A stretch of 64,000 bases of DNA, from the NCBI GenBank assembly GCA_021904315.1, contig CM038910.1, forward strand, positions 24,500,256 to 24,564,255, written 5' to 3'. Source of the stretch: Sphagnum magellanicum. Its lineage: Eukaryota > Streptophyta > Sphagnopsida > Sphagnales > Sphagnaceae. Below, piece by piece: positions 34,449-47,600 of this stretch. How positions within the stretch are numbered: the stretch's first letter is position 1; each line of letters starts with the position of its first letter. Position numbers and translations under genes: made by a program. The notes beneath the pieces are model-generated. The model did not search any database and was not told the origin of the DNA. It saw only the letters and a list, made by a program, of their open reading frames with translations.

Positions 34449-37400
34449 GTTTGATCTGCTCCTTCTTCTTGTTTGTTTGTTTTGTTGTTTCAGTAAATAG
34501 CTAGAGGTATTTTGGGGTGAAACTTGGAAAGGTTATAGAAGACTATAGGACGCTTCTACTCTCAAAGTTTCGAAAGAAAAGGATATGTTTTGTGAGAGTT
34601 AAGAGCTTTTGAAAACTCTGTGTTAGATCTGGTTTTTTGGTCATATCTCCTTTGTTTAAGTTTTTTTGGGTCTGTAACTTTGTGATCTTATAGATCATAT
34701 AGGAATATATGTGTGAGAGAAATTTCATGTCATTTGGACTTGTATTGTGAGAGTTAAGAGCTTTTGAAAACTCTGTGTCAGATCTGGTTTTTTGGTCATA
34801 TCTCCTTTGTTTAAGCTTTTTTGGGTCTGTAACTTTGTGATCTTATAGATCATATAGGAATATATGTGTGAGAGAAATTTCATGTCATTTGGACTTGTAT
34901 TGTGAGAGATCCAAGCATCTGAAGTTTCAGTCTCAGTTTTGAAGTCAGTTTCTTTTGAAAGTGATATCTCTTTGTGGTCATCATAAATAGGGCTGAAATT
35001 TTGAGCAGATATAGAAGACATATATTTTATGTGTCTCCCAAAATCTCGAGGATTTTGGAGTTTTTGAGAGCGAGTTGTAAGTCATTTTGTGTTCAGGTCC
35101 CAATTTGAAGTGGCTTCAAGGAAGTAGCAAGATCTTTCACTTTTCGAAGTTAAATGAGCTGAGATTTTGTGAGAAGGTAGTAGATATAGTTGCTCATGTT
35201 TTACTAAAATTTTAGAATGATCCAAGGTCATATGTGAGTAGTGTAGCTTTGCAAAATTGCTATGATAGAAGTTTGTTTTGAAAAGACATCAAAGCCAAAG
35301 TTTTGAAGTGGAGCAAATACAACTTGGGAGATCTTGAAAGAAGGAGTTGAAGAATGGGAAGCGCAAAAGTGTGAGAACTACCACCATGGACAACTCAGAA
35401 TCAAACATCGATCTCACTCAAATCCTCGCCGCCCTTCAGCACCTTCAACAAGAAAATGTTGTGCTTAGAGACTCGGTGACCCGCCTACAGAATCAGCCAT
35501 CACCTCCTGCCCCAGTACTTCCTGCTCTTACAATGGTCGCCCCAGAGCCCAAGATCAGTCTGCCAGAAAAGTTTGATGGAACACGCCTCAAATTTCGAGG
35601 CTTTGTTAGCCAGGTACGCCTGATCATGCAATTACACCCCTGTCGTTATTTTGATGACACCACTCGTGTAGGATTCATTGGAACCCTACTCACTGGGATA
35701 ACTGCAGCATGGTTTGCTCCCATCCTGGAAACATCATCCCCTTTCCTACAAGATTTCAATGCCTTTATGGCGGAATTTGAAGCAGTGTTTGGGGACAGTG
35801 GCAAGGCCAGGACTTCAGCCAACAAGCTGCGTCGCCTCCAGCAAGGGACACGTTCGGCCATCGCCTACGCCTCAGAATTCAGGCAGCTTGCCTACGACGT
35901 CAATCGGGGAGAAGTTGCTTTGATTGATCAGTTTCGCTGTGGGCTTCGTGATGATGTTCAAGATCTTTTGTTGACACTCACAGACCCTTCTTCCTTTAGT
36001 GAAGTTATCACCCAGGCAATTTAGTGTGATAATCGTCTGTTCGAATGTTGCCAGGAAAAGAAAGTCACCTCCAACGCCTAGCTTTGGAACAATCGGCCTA
36101 CTACGTTCCCCTCAGTTCCTCAAATAACACTAGTTGCCTGACCTGCCTCTTTTGGACTTGCTCCGATGCAAATCGACACAGTTAAGTTTAAATCTTTGAC
36201 AGAAGCTGAGAAACTTCGCCGAAGGACAAACAATCTATGTCTTTACTGTGGCAACCCGGGGCATATAGCTCGTTAGTGCCCTCAAAAGCTTGTCTAACTT
36301 CAAGTATAAGCTGTGGAAATTCCCCAGAGTTGGAAAACAAGAACATCCAGTCACAGTAGGAGCCGTGTGATTGGATCTCACCCAACACCACCTTTGCAAA
36401 GGCTCCTGTTCCGCTGTTGGTCCCAGTCCCAGTTTCACTCAGTATGTGGACATCATTCGTATTCCAGAAGACATACCACAAGTGTCAGCTTTGGTGGACT
36501 CCGGTGCCACCTCTTCTTTCATCGACCAAACATTTGTCGTCCAACACAACATCCCTGTGATTAAGAAATCAACCCCTGTTCCGATAGAGGTTATTGATGG
36601 GAGAACCATTGCTTCTGGTGCAATCACACACGAGACAACCCCTCTAGAACTCTGTATCGGCAAGCACACGGAGAAGATTGTTCTCAACATCATCTCCACC
36701 CCTCACCATCCCATCATCCTTGGTCTGCCTTGGCTAGAAGCACACAACCCTATCATTGATTGGCGGTCTAGAACCCTCACCTTCAACGCACAACGGTGCA
36801 CCTTTCAAGAACCCCACGTTCAGAAAAACACTTTGTCCAGTCTTGCCAAGAACCCTGTGGTCAAGAACCCAAAGAAGGTCGGAACCAATTCCAGTTTTCT
36901 CAAGTCTGTTATGTCAAGTCCTGTAGTCAAGAACCCCCAGTTGGTCAGAACTAAACCTTGTCCTGTCAAGAACCTTGTCAAGAATCTTGCCCAGAAAAGC
37001 AACCCTGTCCAGATTTTCGTTGATATAGCTGTCCCTTTCTATCGAGCTGCTAAGAATCTTCAAGTCTTCGCCATCCATGTCAACCCAGCCAATAACACAA
37101 ACCCCCCATCAGAACCAACACCTGTCAACCTTCCCGAGAAGTACAAGGACTTTGTTGATGTTTTTGAAAAAATTAATGCTGATCAGTTCCCCGCCCATAG
37201 TCCATATGACTACCTGATTAATCTAGAAGGACACTCACCACCCTTTGGTCCTATCTATGGCCTATCGGAACCGGAACTCCAAGCCCTGCGTGATTACCTT
37301 ACTGAAAATCTTGCCAAGGGGTCCATTCAGCATTCCAAGTCTCCAGCCGGCGCCCCAATTTTGTTTGTCAAGAGAAGGATGGCTCCCTTCGACTCTGTGT

Positions 37401-40075
37401 GGATTATCGTGGACTCAACAAGATAACCAAAAAGAATCGATATCCCTTGCCCTTGATTTCAGGTCTCCTGGATCGACTACGTACCGGGAAGATCTTCACC
37501 AAGCTTGACCTCCGTGGAGCCTACAACTTATTCAGGATTCGTCCCGGTGATGAATGGAAGACAGCTTTCCGCACACGCTACGGCCACTTCGAATACACGG
37601 TCATGCCTTTCGGCCTCACCAATGCACCCGTAGTCTTTCAACATCTGATGAATGATATCTTCCGGGATTACATGGACGAATTTGTTGTGGTCTATTTGGA
37701 TGACATTTTAATCTTTTCCAAGGACCAGGAAATCCACGACAAACATGTACAATTGGTGCTTGCGACAGTCCGAGAACATGGTTTATATGCCAAGTTGGAA
37801 AAATGTGAATTCGACAAATCTTCAGTGGCGTTCCTCGGCTACGTGATCTCTCCAGATGGCATTTTCATGGACAAGTCAAAGGTCGAGACCATCCAGTGTT
37901 GGGCTACTCCATCCACGGTCAAGGACGTTCAATGTTTCCTGGGGTTTACCAACTTCTATCGTCGGTTTATCAAAGGCTACTCCAAGATCGCAACACCGTT
38001 AATAACCCTGACTTGCAAAGACAAGCCCTTCTCGTGGAACCCAACGGCCCAGGCTGCTTTTGATACTCTCAAGATGGCATTCACCTCTGCACCCATCCTG
38101 ATTCATCTCGATCCTGCCAAGCCATTCATTGTGGAAATAGACGCTTCAGATTTTGCCTTGGGAGCTATTCTATCTCAATTTGGAATAGATGGGTTGTTGC
38201 ATCCAGTTGCTTTCTATTCACGGAAGTTAACCAGTGCCGAAATCAACTACCAGGTCTACGATAAGGAACTCCTGGCAATCATCACGGCATTCGAGCAGTG
38301 GAGACCGTATCTTGCTGGAGCTCAACATCGAGTCCAAGTTCTGACAGATCACAAGAATCTCCTTTATTTCATAACTACTCGGACCTTAAATCGTCGCCAG
38401 GCACGCTGGTCTATCTTCCTAGTTGATTTCGACTTTGAGATTCAGTATCAACCCGGCACCTAGCAAGGGAAAGCTGACGCGCTATCTCGTCGTTCAGAAT
38501 ATGAACTTCGATTGGGGGATGAGGCTTACGGTCAGCAAAACCAGACTTTATTCAACCCCAAGCAGTTTCGAGTTGCAGCAGCAATCAACACCCTCCTAGA
38601 CTCATACCTTGTTAGGGACATCAAGATGGCAACTGAGGAAGACACCTAGGCTACCAACATCAAGAAGGAACTCCAGGAACGACCAAGGAACCCAAATCGT
38701 GATGACCTAGATCAGTTTGAGCAGCAAGGTTCGAAATAACTTGATTTAGGTATCCGAAGGACCTATACGCCTAAAAATCTTGAGAGAATGTCACAACAAC
38801 ACCCTGGCGGGTCGCTTTGGAATAGCATGGACTCACGAACTAGTGTCAAGGACTTACTGGTGGCCCAAAATGAACAAGCTGCTACGAGAGTATGTCAAGT
38901 CTTGTGATACATGTGCTCGATCCAAGGCTCCCAGACATCGCCCATTTGGACTCCTACAGCCTCTGTCGATTCCTAGCCGACCTTGGGGATCTATTGCAAT
39001 GGACTTCATCACGGACCTCCCTACTGTCAGAACCAAGAATTCAATATTGGTTGTGGTCGATCGACTCACCAAAATGGCCCATTTCACCCCTTGTCCCAAG
39101 TCAATCACGGTAGAAGAGACAGCTCAGTTAATTCTGGACGGGATTGTTCGACTGCATGGACTCCCCGAGGAAATTGTGTCCGACAGAGGTCCTCAGTTTG
39201 CATCCAAGTTCTGGCATCGTCTATTCGAGCTTCTTGGAGTTGACATTCGGCTATCTTCAGCTTTCCACCCCAAGACAGATGGACAAACCGAACGAACAAA
39301 CCAGACACTTGAGTAATACCTTCGCTGTACTGTGAACTACCAACAGGACGACTAGCTAGACCTACTATCTCAAGCAGAGTTTGCTTATAACAACACAACA
39401 CATGCATCGACCGAGATCAGTCCATTCTTTGCCAATTATGGTTTTCATCCCATGTTCAGCCTTGAAATTCCTGGAGACTCCGTAAACCCCTCGGTTGAAG
39501 AAAGGGCCACGAGGCTTGGACAGGTTCAACAGAATCTTATGGCAGAACTCAAGTTAACACAGGAGTGGCAAAAGAAGCAAGCAGACCGCCGACGCAAGGA
39601 CCATCCAAACTTCAAGGTTGGAGACAAGGTCTGGCTTCTTAGAAAGAACATTGCTACCACTCGCCCATGTGCCAAGTTGGATTACAAGCGCCTCGGACCT
39701 TTCAAAATCGCCAAATTGGTTGGTCTAGTGGCTTGCCAGTTGGAGCTTCCACCCCAGTTCAAAATCCATAATGTTTTCCATGTCTCCTTGCTTGAGCCCT
39801 ATCATGAAAACCCGATCCCAGAACGTCATCAAGAACCCCTAGCTCCAATCGAAATTGAAGGCCAAGAAGAGTTTGAAGTTCAGGAGGTCTTGGACTCCAA
39901 GAAGATTCGTGGAAAGCTCTTGTACCTTGTTTTTTGGCGAGGTTATCCTCCTTCTGAAGCTACTTGGGAGCTTGCTGGAAACCTAGTTCATGCCCAAGAC
40001 TTAGTTAATCGGTTTCACCAACGATATCTTAACAAACCAGCTCCATCTGGAAGATGTCACTTGAGGAGAAGATAA

Positions 40076-40536
40076 TGTCATGGCCTAGGATATTTTGGGA
40101 TACTTTGGGCAATGTCATGTCCTAGGATATTTTGAGATACTTTGGGCAATGTCATGTCCTAGGATATTTTGAGATACTTTGGGCAATGTCATGTCCTAGG
40201 ATATTTTGAGATACTTTGGGCAATGTCATGTCCTAGGATATTTTGAGATACTTTGGGCAATGTCATGTCCTAGGATATTTTGGGATACTTTTGGCAATAT
40301 CATGGCTTAGGATATTTTGGGATACTTAGGATACTTTTGGCAATGTCATGTCCTAGGATATTTTGGGATACTTTTGGCAATATCATGGCCTAGGATATTT
40401 TGGGACTAGTATGGTTCAGGGTTATAAAAGGAAATAGTTTGGGGAACAACCCTTCAGCAGATCAACACCAGTTGATGGATCAATAAAGCTTGTCTTGTCT
40501 TGAAATTCTCCACTTGTTTGTAGTCGGTCCATAACA
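40076..40536 (+). repeat. 3' LTR of the chromovirus element, with amplified subrepeats
   Basis: It ends identically to the 5' LTR but is 461 bp instead of 193 bp. It begins with eight full units of about 37 bp (TGTCATGTCCTAGGATATTT core) plus a partial ninth, from 40076 to about 40410. A purine-rich tract precedes it. Confidence 0.93.
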
Positions 40537-40541
40537 ACAAT

Positions 40542-41880
40542 AATTTGATGTTGTGTAACCACAGATGAAGCACAAAAGATACTATGGGAACTTCATGAAG
40601 GATTAATTTGCAAGTAGACATTTTGCAATAGATATTATTGTTGGGTGAAAGCAAGAGAAAAGGAGCCAAGTAGTATATGGATAGTCCTTTAAAACTATTT
40701 TTTGAAAAATCACCATAGGAATACTATATATCAAAAAAATTGTTTTATTTTTTATATAAGTTCTTATACTTTCAAAGTTATAACTATAAAATTTTCATGA
40801 AAATTCACCATGTTTCAAGAGTCCTTTCATATGTTTAAAGCACTTAAGAAAAGCATGTGGATAGGCGGTTTTTTTGCACCAAAAGTCATTTTCCCTTATG
40901 AAATGCTCACCGAATCATTTCAATTTTTTTGTGAATTTTAATATATTTCACAGGAAGGGATCCATGTGTTCAAAACATTCAAAAAATAAAAATACATATA
41001 CCTTTTTAGATTTTAATACTCAAATGTCTTTTTACACTATTATAATTTTGACTTTATAATCATGGTTCAAAGCAAAGTTATAGATTTGACTATAAGGTAA
41101 GCTTTGATGCAAAAAAATTTCAATTTCTATCATGTTATATGTCATATTTGACCACAAATTTGATATTCAGTTAACAAAAGCCATGTGAAAAACGCAACAT
41201 AAACCAATAGAAAACTGCCATGTGGAAAATGTAGTCATTGGAAAGGACTTTAACCTTGTCGTGACTAGCTAGTTTTTCATGCTTTCATCTTGCTAAGAAG
41301 ATTCTAAATGTTGGTTACTCTAGTGGCCCACACTATTCAATGGTGCTACAAAATACTATAAAGCATATGATGTGTGCCAAAGAGTTAGTGGACTAACAAT
41401 ATAGAGTTTGGCCAAGCTCCTAACTTGCTTCCACTCAAAGTTTTGTTGTTATTCCTTCTTTAAACATATTGGTGTGATAGAGATACACAAGGGACATAAA
41501 GTTTGCAACATATAACAACCATCGATAGGAATGTACATCATGGGACAACTTCCATGGTGGTGCACATGATGTGATTTCTTCCAAGCAACCTATGGCGACT
41601 ATAAGCATAACCTGACACATTGAATCCATACCCAAGGTTCTGCATTACCTTATTAAGGGATTTGTTGATTCTTCATCTTCATGTCCAGTGTCAACCTTGG
41701 TAGATGGATTCAACGGACGTAATTTCTCAAAGTGAATGCAACAAGCTACACGATAGTGATAAGAATTTGTTCATGAATACACATGCCTTTTTCAAATGTA
41801 ACTACATTAGCACATGTATTTTGTACCCCCACAAACATAACAAAGCTTGGCCATGCATGTTCCTATGACATTTTTAATAA
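40542..41880. other. Right flank: remnants of the older gypsy relic and spacer
   Basis: 40542-40680 and about 41270-41460 give integrase zinc-binding-like fragments (DEAQKILWELHEGL; AYDVCQRV-like) that continue the fossil interrupted by the younger LTR element. The 40690-41270 part between them has no recognisable content and may be a further insertion. The rest is a spacer. Confidence 0.5.
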
Positions 41881-41883
41881 ATA

Positions 41884-44644
41884 CACTATGAAAAAATGGG
41901 GTAATTTGCAACTAGCCTTGTAACTCGGTTTTTGAGTTGCAATGATCATTTGCAACATATTGCAACTTAATAGATTTCTATGGGCGTGAGTGCTATCAAA
42001 TAAGTTGCATGAATTACAAGGAATGTAATTGATTACATGTGAAATTGTATACATATGCAACTCAATTACAATTATGTACACTAATAGAAATTTTGGGTTT
42101 TGCAATTGTTGTTTGTAACTAAAATTTAGTTGCACGCAACACATGCAACTTCAAACTCGTGTAGTTGCTTAAAACAAGTCTCACACAACATTCAATTACA
42201 TGTGATACTATGAATGCAACATGTATATATGGTGTTAATATACATGTTCATCCATACATACCACTATGATGATGACACATGGCACACCATGAAACATTCA
42301 TTGACCATTTGACACATGTCCATTTTAGATAGTAATTATATGGTGACATGTGGCAATTAAAGCCCACTTATCTTTATTTTTAAACATTAATTAATAAAAT
42401 CTAAATAATCCAATTTAGGGTTAATAAGATGTTGACATGTGGTGCCTAGGTAGGTAGGTAATTATTACACCCTATTAAGTAGGTAAGTCGGTCTAGGTAT
42501 GTAAGTAGGTCGAAAGGTAGGCTTATGCTAAATAGGTAGATTTAGAATAATCCAATTTTATTTTTGGACTTAACCATTTAATTAAGGTCAAACTTTTTTT
42601 ATTAGCTCATCCCCAATGGCACTTGGTACTTGGTTTATGAACATGGTTATTGCACCTACTTGTATGGTGTGCAAAATTGAATTGGAAGCCAAAAAATATG
42701 GGATAAAAAATCCATTGCAAACATCACCAACTTAATTGCACATTAAATGTAACCACAATATGTTTATTGACAAGCTGGATATCAATATATTAGAAGAAGT
42801 AATAACAAATAAATATTAATATAATAATGTTCTAATGTTAATAATAATATTATTAATAAAGTGATTCATTTTCAGTAGTAATATTAATTATTATGATTAT
42901 AATTAGAAGATATTTTTAGTAATTATGATTAGTTATAGTGATTAATAATTAATATTATTTTAATATTATTACCTAACTTAAACTAGAAATTAGTTTAGGA
43001 TGTTTAGATACTTGTAAGTTAACTATTGTATCTTACTAGCCATGTAGGTATATTAACATAATTAATAATATTAAAATAATATTACTATTTTATTAAAATA
43101 AATAATAGTAATAATGATAATATTTAATATTATTCAATATTGTTATTTACTATTATATCATCAAGGAATATATAATATCTAATACATATTTAAACCACGA
43201 TTAGTTTAGCTAAATTTAATTTAATTTAATTTAATTTAGCCATTGTTAATTTAAGCTAACCTTAGTTAACATGGGTTTAATTTTTTTACTATAAATACAT
43301 AATATTACTATACATGTATAATTTATGTAGATATACTAAGTATACTAATTGAAATATGCATTAGTTTAGGCCATTATTTTTTTGACACATGTCCATGTTG
43401 TACACATTTAGTTGCATGTTAATTGTACACATAACCATATGGCCAAAACTTACATAGTACCAAATTTGCAATTGCAAACATGATTGATATAGTTGCAAAC
43501 AACAACTAGTTGTATGCTAATTGCATAATGACTAGTTACAAATGACATGATTTCTACTAGTGGTAGGAACAACTATTATGCAACTTTTATGTAATTAATT
43601 TGAAACTACCATGGTGACGTCATGTTGATGTTACTTTTCATTAATACATCAAAATCTAACAAATGACATTTTGGGGATTTTTGGGTGAAAATTATTTTAT
43701 TTTTGAAATATTGATCTCCACCATCCATTATGATTATTTATTTTATATGGTCTTAAATTGCGACATGTGACACCGTTAAAAGTTGCCACATGGCATAATA
43801 ATTGAATTTTGAAAATAAATAAATAAATAAATAAAAATATATATAAATAATTAGGTAGGTCAACACATGGCATGGGTAGGTAGGTAAAACTAAATAAATA
43901 GGACATACCTACATACCTAGGTTACAATATACCTATCTACCTACATAGGTAGGGAAGTAGGTAGGAATGTAAAAGGGTAAGTAAGATAAAGAGAAGCCAT
44001 GTAAATATTTTTATTTTATTTTATGTGTTGTTTTTAAGGTTACGCTTTTTAAGCTCATGCCCAAATTGGCACATGTATTTGAATGTGACCACATAAGAGA
44101 AAACACCTTCTTTATATAGTTTATGAAATGAAATTCAAAGACAAAACATATGGGTTAAATCTTTTCGTTGCATATTAATTGCATATTGGGTTGCAACTAA
44201 AAAAAAATATTCCCACATTCTCTATATTTAATTTTAATTTTATAAATTACACAACTAAATTGATAATTATTTGATAATTATATATGTGAATTAATTATTT
44301 CAAATAATTATGTGGGCTAGTTATCTAAATTAATTATTTTCATTCAAATAATCAGCCAGTTAATAAATTTAAATAATTAATTGTAAAATATTTAATTCAT
44401 ATAATTTGAATGTAAAAAAATTACTATTAAGTATTTGAATATTAAATAATTAATTATTTGACTTGATTAATAAACTAATTATTTGAATTAGACTAAATAA
44501 TTCAGATTAATTATTACATATTAATTAATATGTAATAAACTAATAAGTTATTGAAAAATGAGTTCATTATTTAATATTGAAAACTAAATATGAATTTTTT
44601 TAGTTATTAAGTTAATAACAATTGAATAATAATCACGAACTAGT
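41884..44644 (+). mobile_element. Older CACTA-like copy interrupted by a younger one
   Basis: It starts CACTATGAAAAAATGGGG (41884) with TTGCAACTA-type subterminal words, and breaks at 42078 where the younger element is inserted. Related internal sequence resumes at 43566, including the AGGTAGGT block (43850-43985) and an ATATGGGTTAAA segment near 44150. The 3' boundary is uncertain (a CTAGTG at 44639-44644 is one candidate, without a matching target duplication). Confidence 0.45.
42079..43562 (+). mobile_element. Non-autonomous CACTA (En/Spm-like) transposon with target duplication
   Basis: The 1484-bp element has terminal inverted repeats CACTAATAGAAAT (left) and CACTAGTAGAAAT (right, reverse complement), 12 of 13 bases identical. 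It is flanked on both sides by GTA (42076-42078 and 43563-43565), the 3-bp target duplication expected for CACTA elements. The subterminal zones are rich in TTGCAAC/GTTGCAA words. An AGGTAGGT block lies at 42440-42540. No transposase is encoded, so it would need a helper element. Confidence 0.88.
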
Positions 44645-47600
44645 GGAAAGGTGGTACTTCCATAATGGCAACATAGTGACAATGTAGTGGCACAATTAGT
44701 TATATCAATGGGAATCATAGTTGATAATTAGTTGCAATTGTCATATTTAATGTGTGGTGAAAATGTGTACATGTGGCATGATTATATGTGTTAATGCCAT
44801 ACACTAGTTACAATGTAATTGATGATTGGGTGTTACATTTACACTAATTGTAATGTAGTTGCCACATGCAACTAAAGTGCAACTTGCAAAAAAGTCAAAT
44901 ATGATCGACTACATCTATATGTATGATGCGTATATTACACTGTATAGGTGTCCCATTTGCAACTAAATTGTAGCTATAATACAATTTTGTGATTTTTTGA
45001 TGTGACATTTTAATTATTAATTGTTCATATTTCCATGCTTTAATTATAGTGTAGTTGTATATTAATTCTTTTGGAGCTCTAATTAAAGGGTAGTGTGGTT
45101 TTGATGGACAAGATTTTTCATAATGATAGGTTGTACATATGCCTTTTCTTCCTTTGATGTGTAGGTCACATGTCCTAGTATCATAGCACATTTAAAATCA
45201 CCACATTTTTTTGCTTCAAGATTTTTATCCGTTAGTCTCCAAGCATGCATCATGTTGAAATTATTTAAAAACACAATTCTCTACTTTTTAAACGTCAAAC
45301 TTAACTTGAGATCTTAAAATGACGATACTATATGTGAAGAGGATCTAAAAGAGCGTATCAAGTGTCCTTTTGTTTGCATATATACTAACCTAAACTAACA
45401 TCCCAAAACCAACACTTTGAACCCATTATTTCACATTAATGCAATTACAATAGTGTACCAAACACCTCTGAACTTGAATAGAGGTTTTTAAAGGAATTTC
45501 TATTTGGACCCAAAGTGGTTATCATCCATAGGAAAATTTAGCCAAAATAGGCTATAAACCAAATATGAAACTTACAAGTTTTAATAATCCTTTTTAGGTT
45601 TTTTGGTTCCACAAATTGGAAACCAATTAAAAATATATATACTTTTTGTTTTCTCACATGTAGCAATTAAAAACCTCCAAAATCAATTCATAAATTCTAA
45701 TTTTTGATTTCCAATTTCACTTGTTGGCAAAATATTGTTATTAAAAATAGGCTGTCCACAAGACTTGTGCCTCATACCCTTTTCTTTACCAATGAAATAT
45801 AATCTTGGACTTGGTGTTTCATGTGCGTGAAAATGACAAATGTATGTGAATGAAAAAGCAAATGAAAAGGAAAACAAGTAAGATCAAAACAAAAGGTTGT
45901 GTGTGGTGGAAAAGAACATAAAACAAATACAAATGATGTTGCAAAAGTAAGAGAGGAAACAAGAATTTAAAAAATAAAATGAGTGGGCCATATCTTTGAA
46001 CAAGTAAGATAAAGGAGAAAAAACCATTATTTTCTTGTTCCTTTTGGTCCTATCCACCTTATGGGGAACAAAAATGGAGTAGGGAGAAAACATGGTTAAA
46101 TGAGCTAAAGGCAATAAGGTAAAAATCCTTTTTCAAAGACTGCACATGACATGTGTCATTTTTGTGTTGGTTTTAACTTTAAATTTTGTATTTTGGGTAC
46201 CCCATTTAATATTACATTTTAGATATAAATACATTTTGACTACAAATTCAATTTTATATCATATATATTATGCATTCATGCCTTTTATCACATAAATATG
46301 AACAATTTTTGTTAAAGGCACATTTTCAAGGTAAAAAACACTTTTGAACCAAATGTGCTCGAATGGGTTATAAAAATAATTTTCATTAATTCAAGTTGTT
46401 TTGCCCTTCTAATCATCAATGTTAAAATCCTTTCCAATTTTTAGAAGGAATGGTGCACATTTGGTAGAAAAAAAAGATAAACTTGAAAGAAATATGGATT
46501 GTCCACTTTCAAGGTTTAAATGATTTGAACATGAAAAAACATTTTTGATTTGTGTCAAGCTTTGAGCTTGTAGACTTTGCAATTAATTCAAACTATTAAG
46601 CTTCACTTGTGATCTTTCAAACATATAAAAATGCAGTTTTAAAAAATGTCCATTCACTTGGGTGGTTTCTTTGATTGTGTTTTTACTGAGGGTTCCTTTT
46701 ATGTTCCTTTAAGTCATATCCAAAGCTAAAATGAACAAAAATGGAACCACCTTTTTTTGGTTTTTTAATTTGGTCCTATCTAGAGCTTAAAAGAACAAAA
46801 ATGGAGGGGTTTATTTTCTATTCCTTTTGATATTATATTCCAAACCTAAAAGGGGCCAAAATGGAGTACAACTCTTTTTTTATTATTTATGAATTGGCAT
46901 GTGGAACATGTACTATCAAAATAAAACTATTAATGAATATATTTGATACTTAAGTTTTTTAAATGGAAAATTTTGTTTCTTTTTAATTCCATTTTGCTTT
47001 AAACTCCACCATAGAAATAAAATTAGACATTTTAAAAAATGAATTAAAACTGGTTCAATATTAGTTTGAATATAAAAATTGTGCAATACATTGCATTACA
47101 ATTGACCAAACAAAAATGTCACATTCAAGTACATTACAAATATGGATTATTTCGAACTACCATCAAAATGGTATATTATTGTTGTTCTCTAAAAAAAAAT
47201 GCCATCCTTATTTTGTATCCATGATCTAGTGAAATCCTTATTGCATATCCATCATCTAGTGATCTATGTGACCTTAATCACGTAAATATCTTGACTATTA
47301 CTACTCTCGCACACCTTTTGACTATTGAAACATTTGAAACAAAGGAAATCCATATTCATGTCCATAACAAAATCCAAATTTTATAAACATATTCTAACCG
47401 TTGAATGAAATAATCATAGTCTAGATCCTATAAACATTAAATCCAAAACAAATGTAGTTGGACTCTTGTCAAAACGCATGAAAAATCACCTTCATTGAAA
47501 TGAAAATGAAAAAATGAGAATTTCAGTGCAAAGTCAAATTCCCAACCTTAAACACATTATTTCAAAGTTATCATTTCTTGTTATAATTAAAACTAGAACT

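Larger units (their letters stand above)
34256..40536 (+). mobile_element. Ty3/gypsy LTR retrotransposon, chromovirus type, broken
   Basis: Fossil. It is 6281 bp long, bounded by TG...CA LTRs (34256-34448 and 40076-40536) and a perfect 5-bp target duplication ACAAT. Parts in order: a leader with a 155-bp tandem duplication (34591-34905), Gag from about 35347 with a zinc-knuckle region near 36240, protease near 36490, reverse transcriptase about 37150-37900, RNase H about 38000-38460, integrase about 38780-39430, and a C-terminal chromodomain near 39890-40000. Protein order PR-RT-RH-IN-chromodomain places it in the chromoviruses. The Gag type recalls lineages of seed-free plants, fungi and vertebrates (inference). 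The coding part carries several breaks (roughly half a dozen or more). The LTRs differ by about three transitions in their ~160 bp shared region, so insertion looks fairly recent. Confidence 0.93.

Noticed and set aside
43810-43860. Possible CRISPR or ordered array of AAATAAAT/AGGTAGGT units
   Set aside because: No constant repeat with unique spacers. These are low-complexity runs inside a plant CACTA relic.
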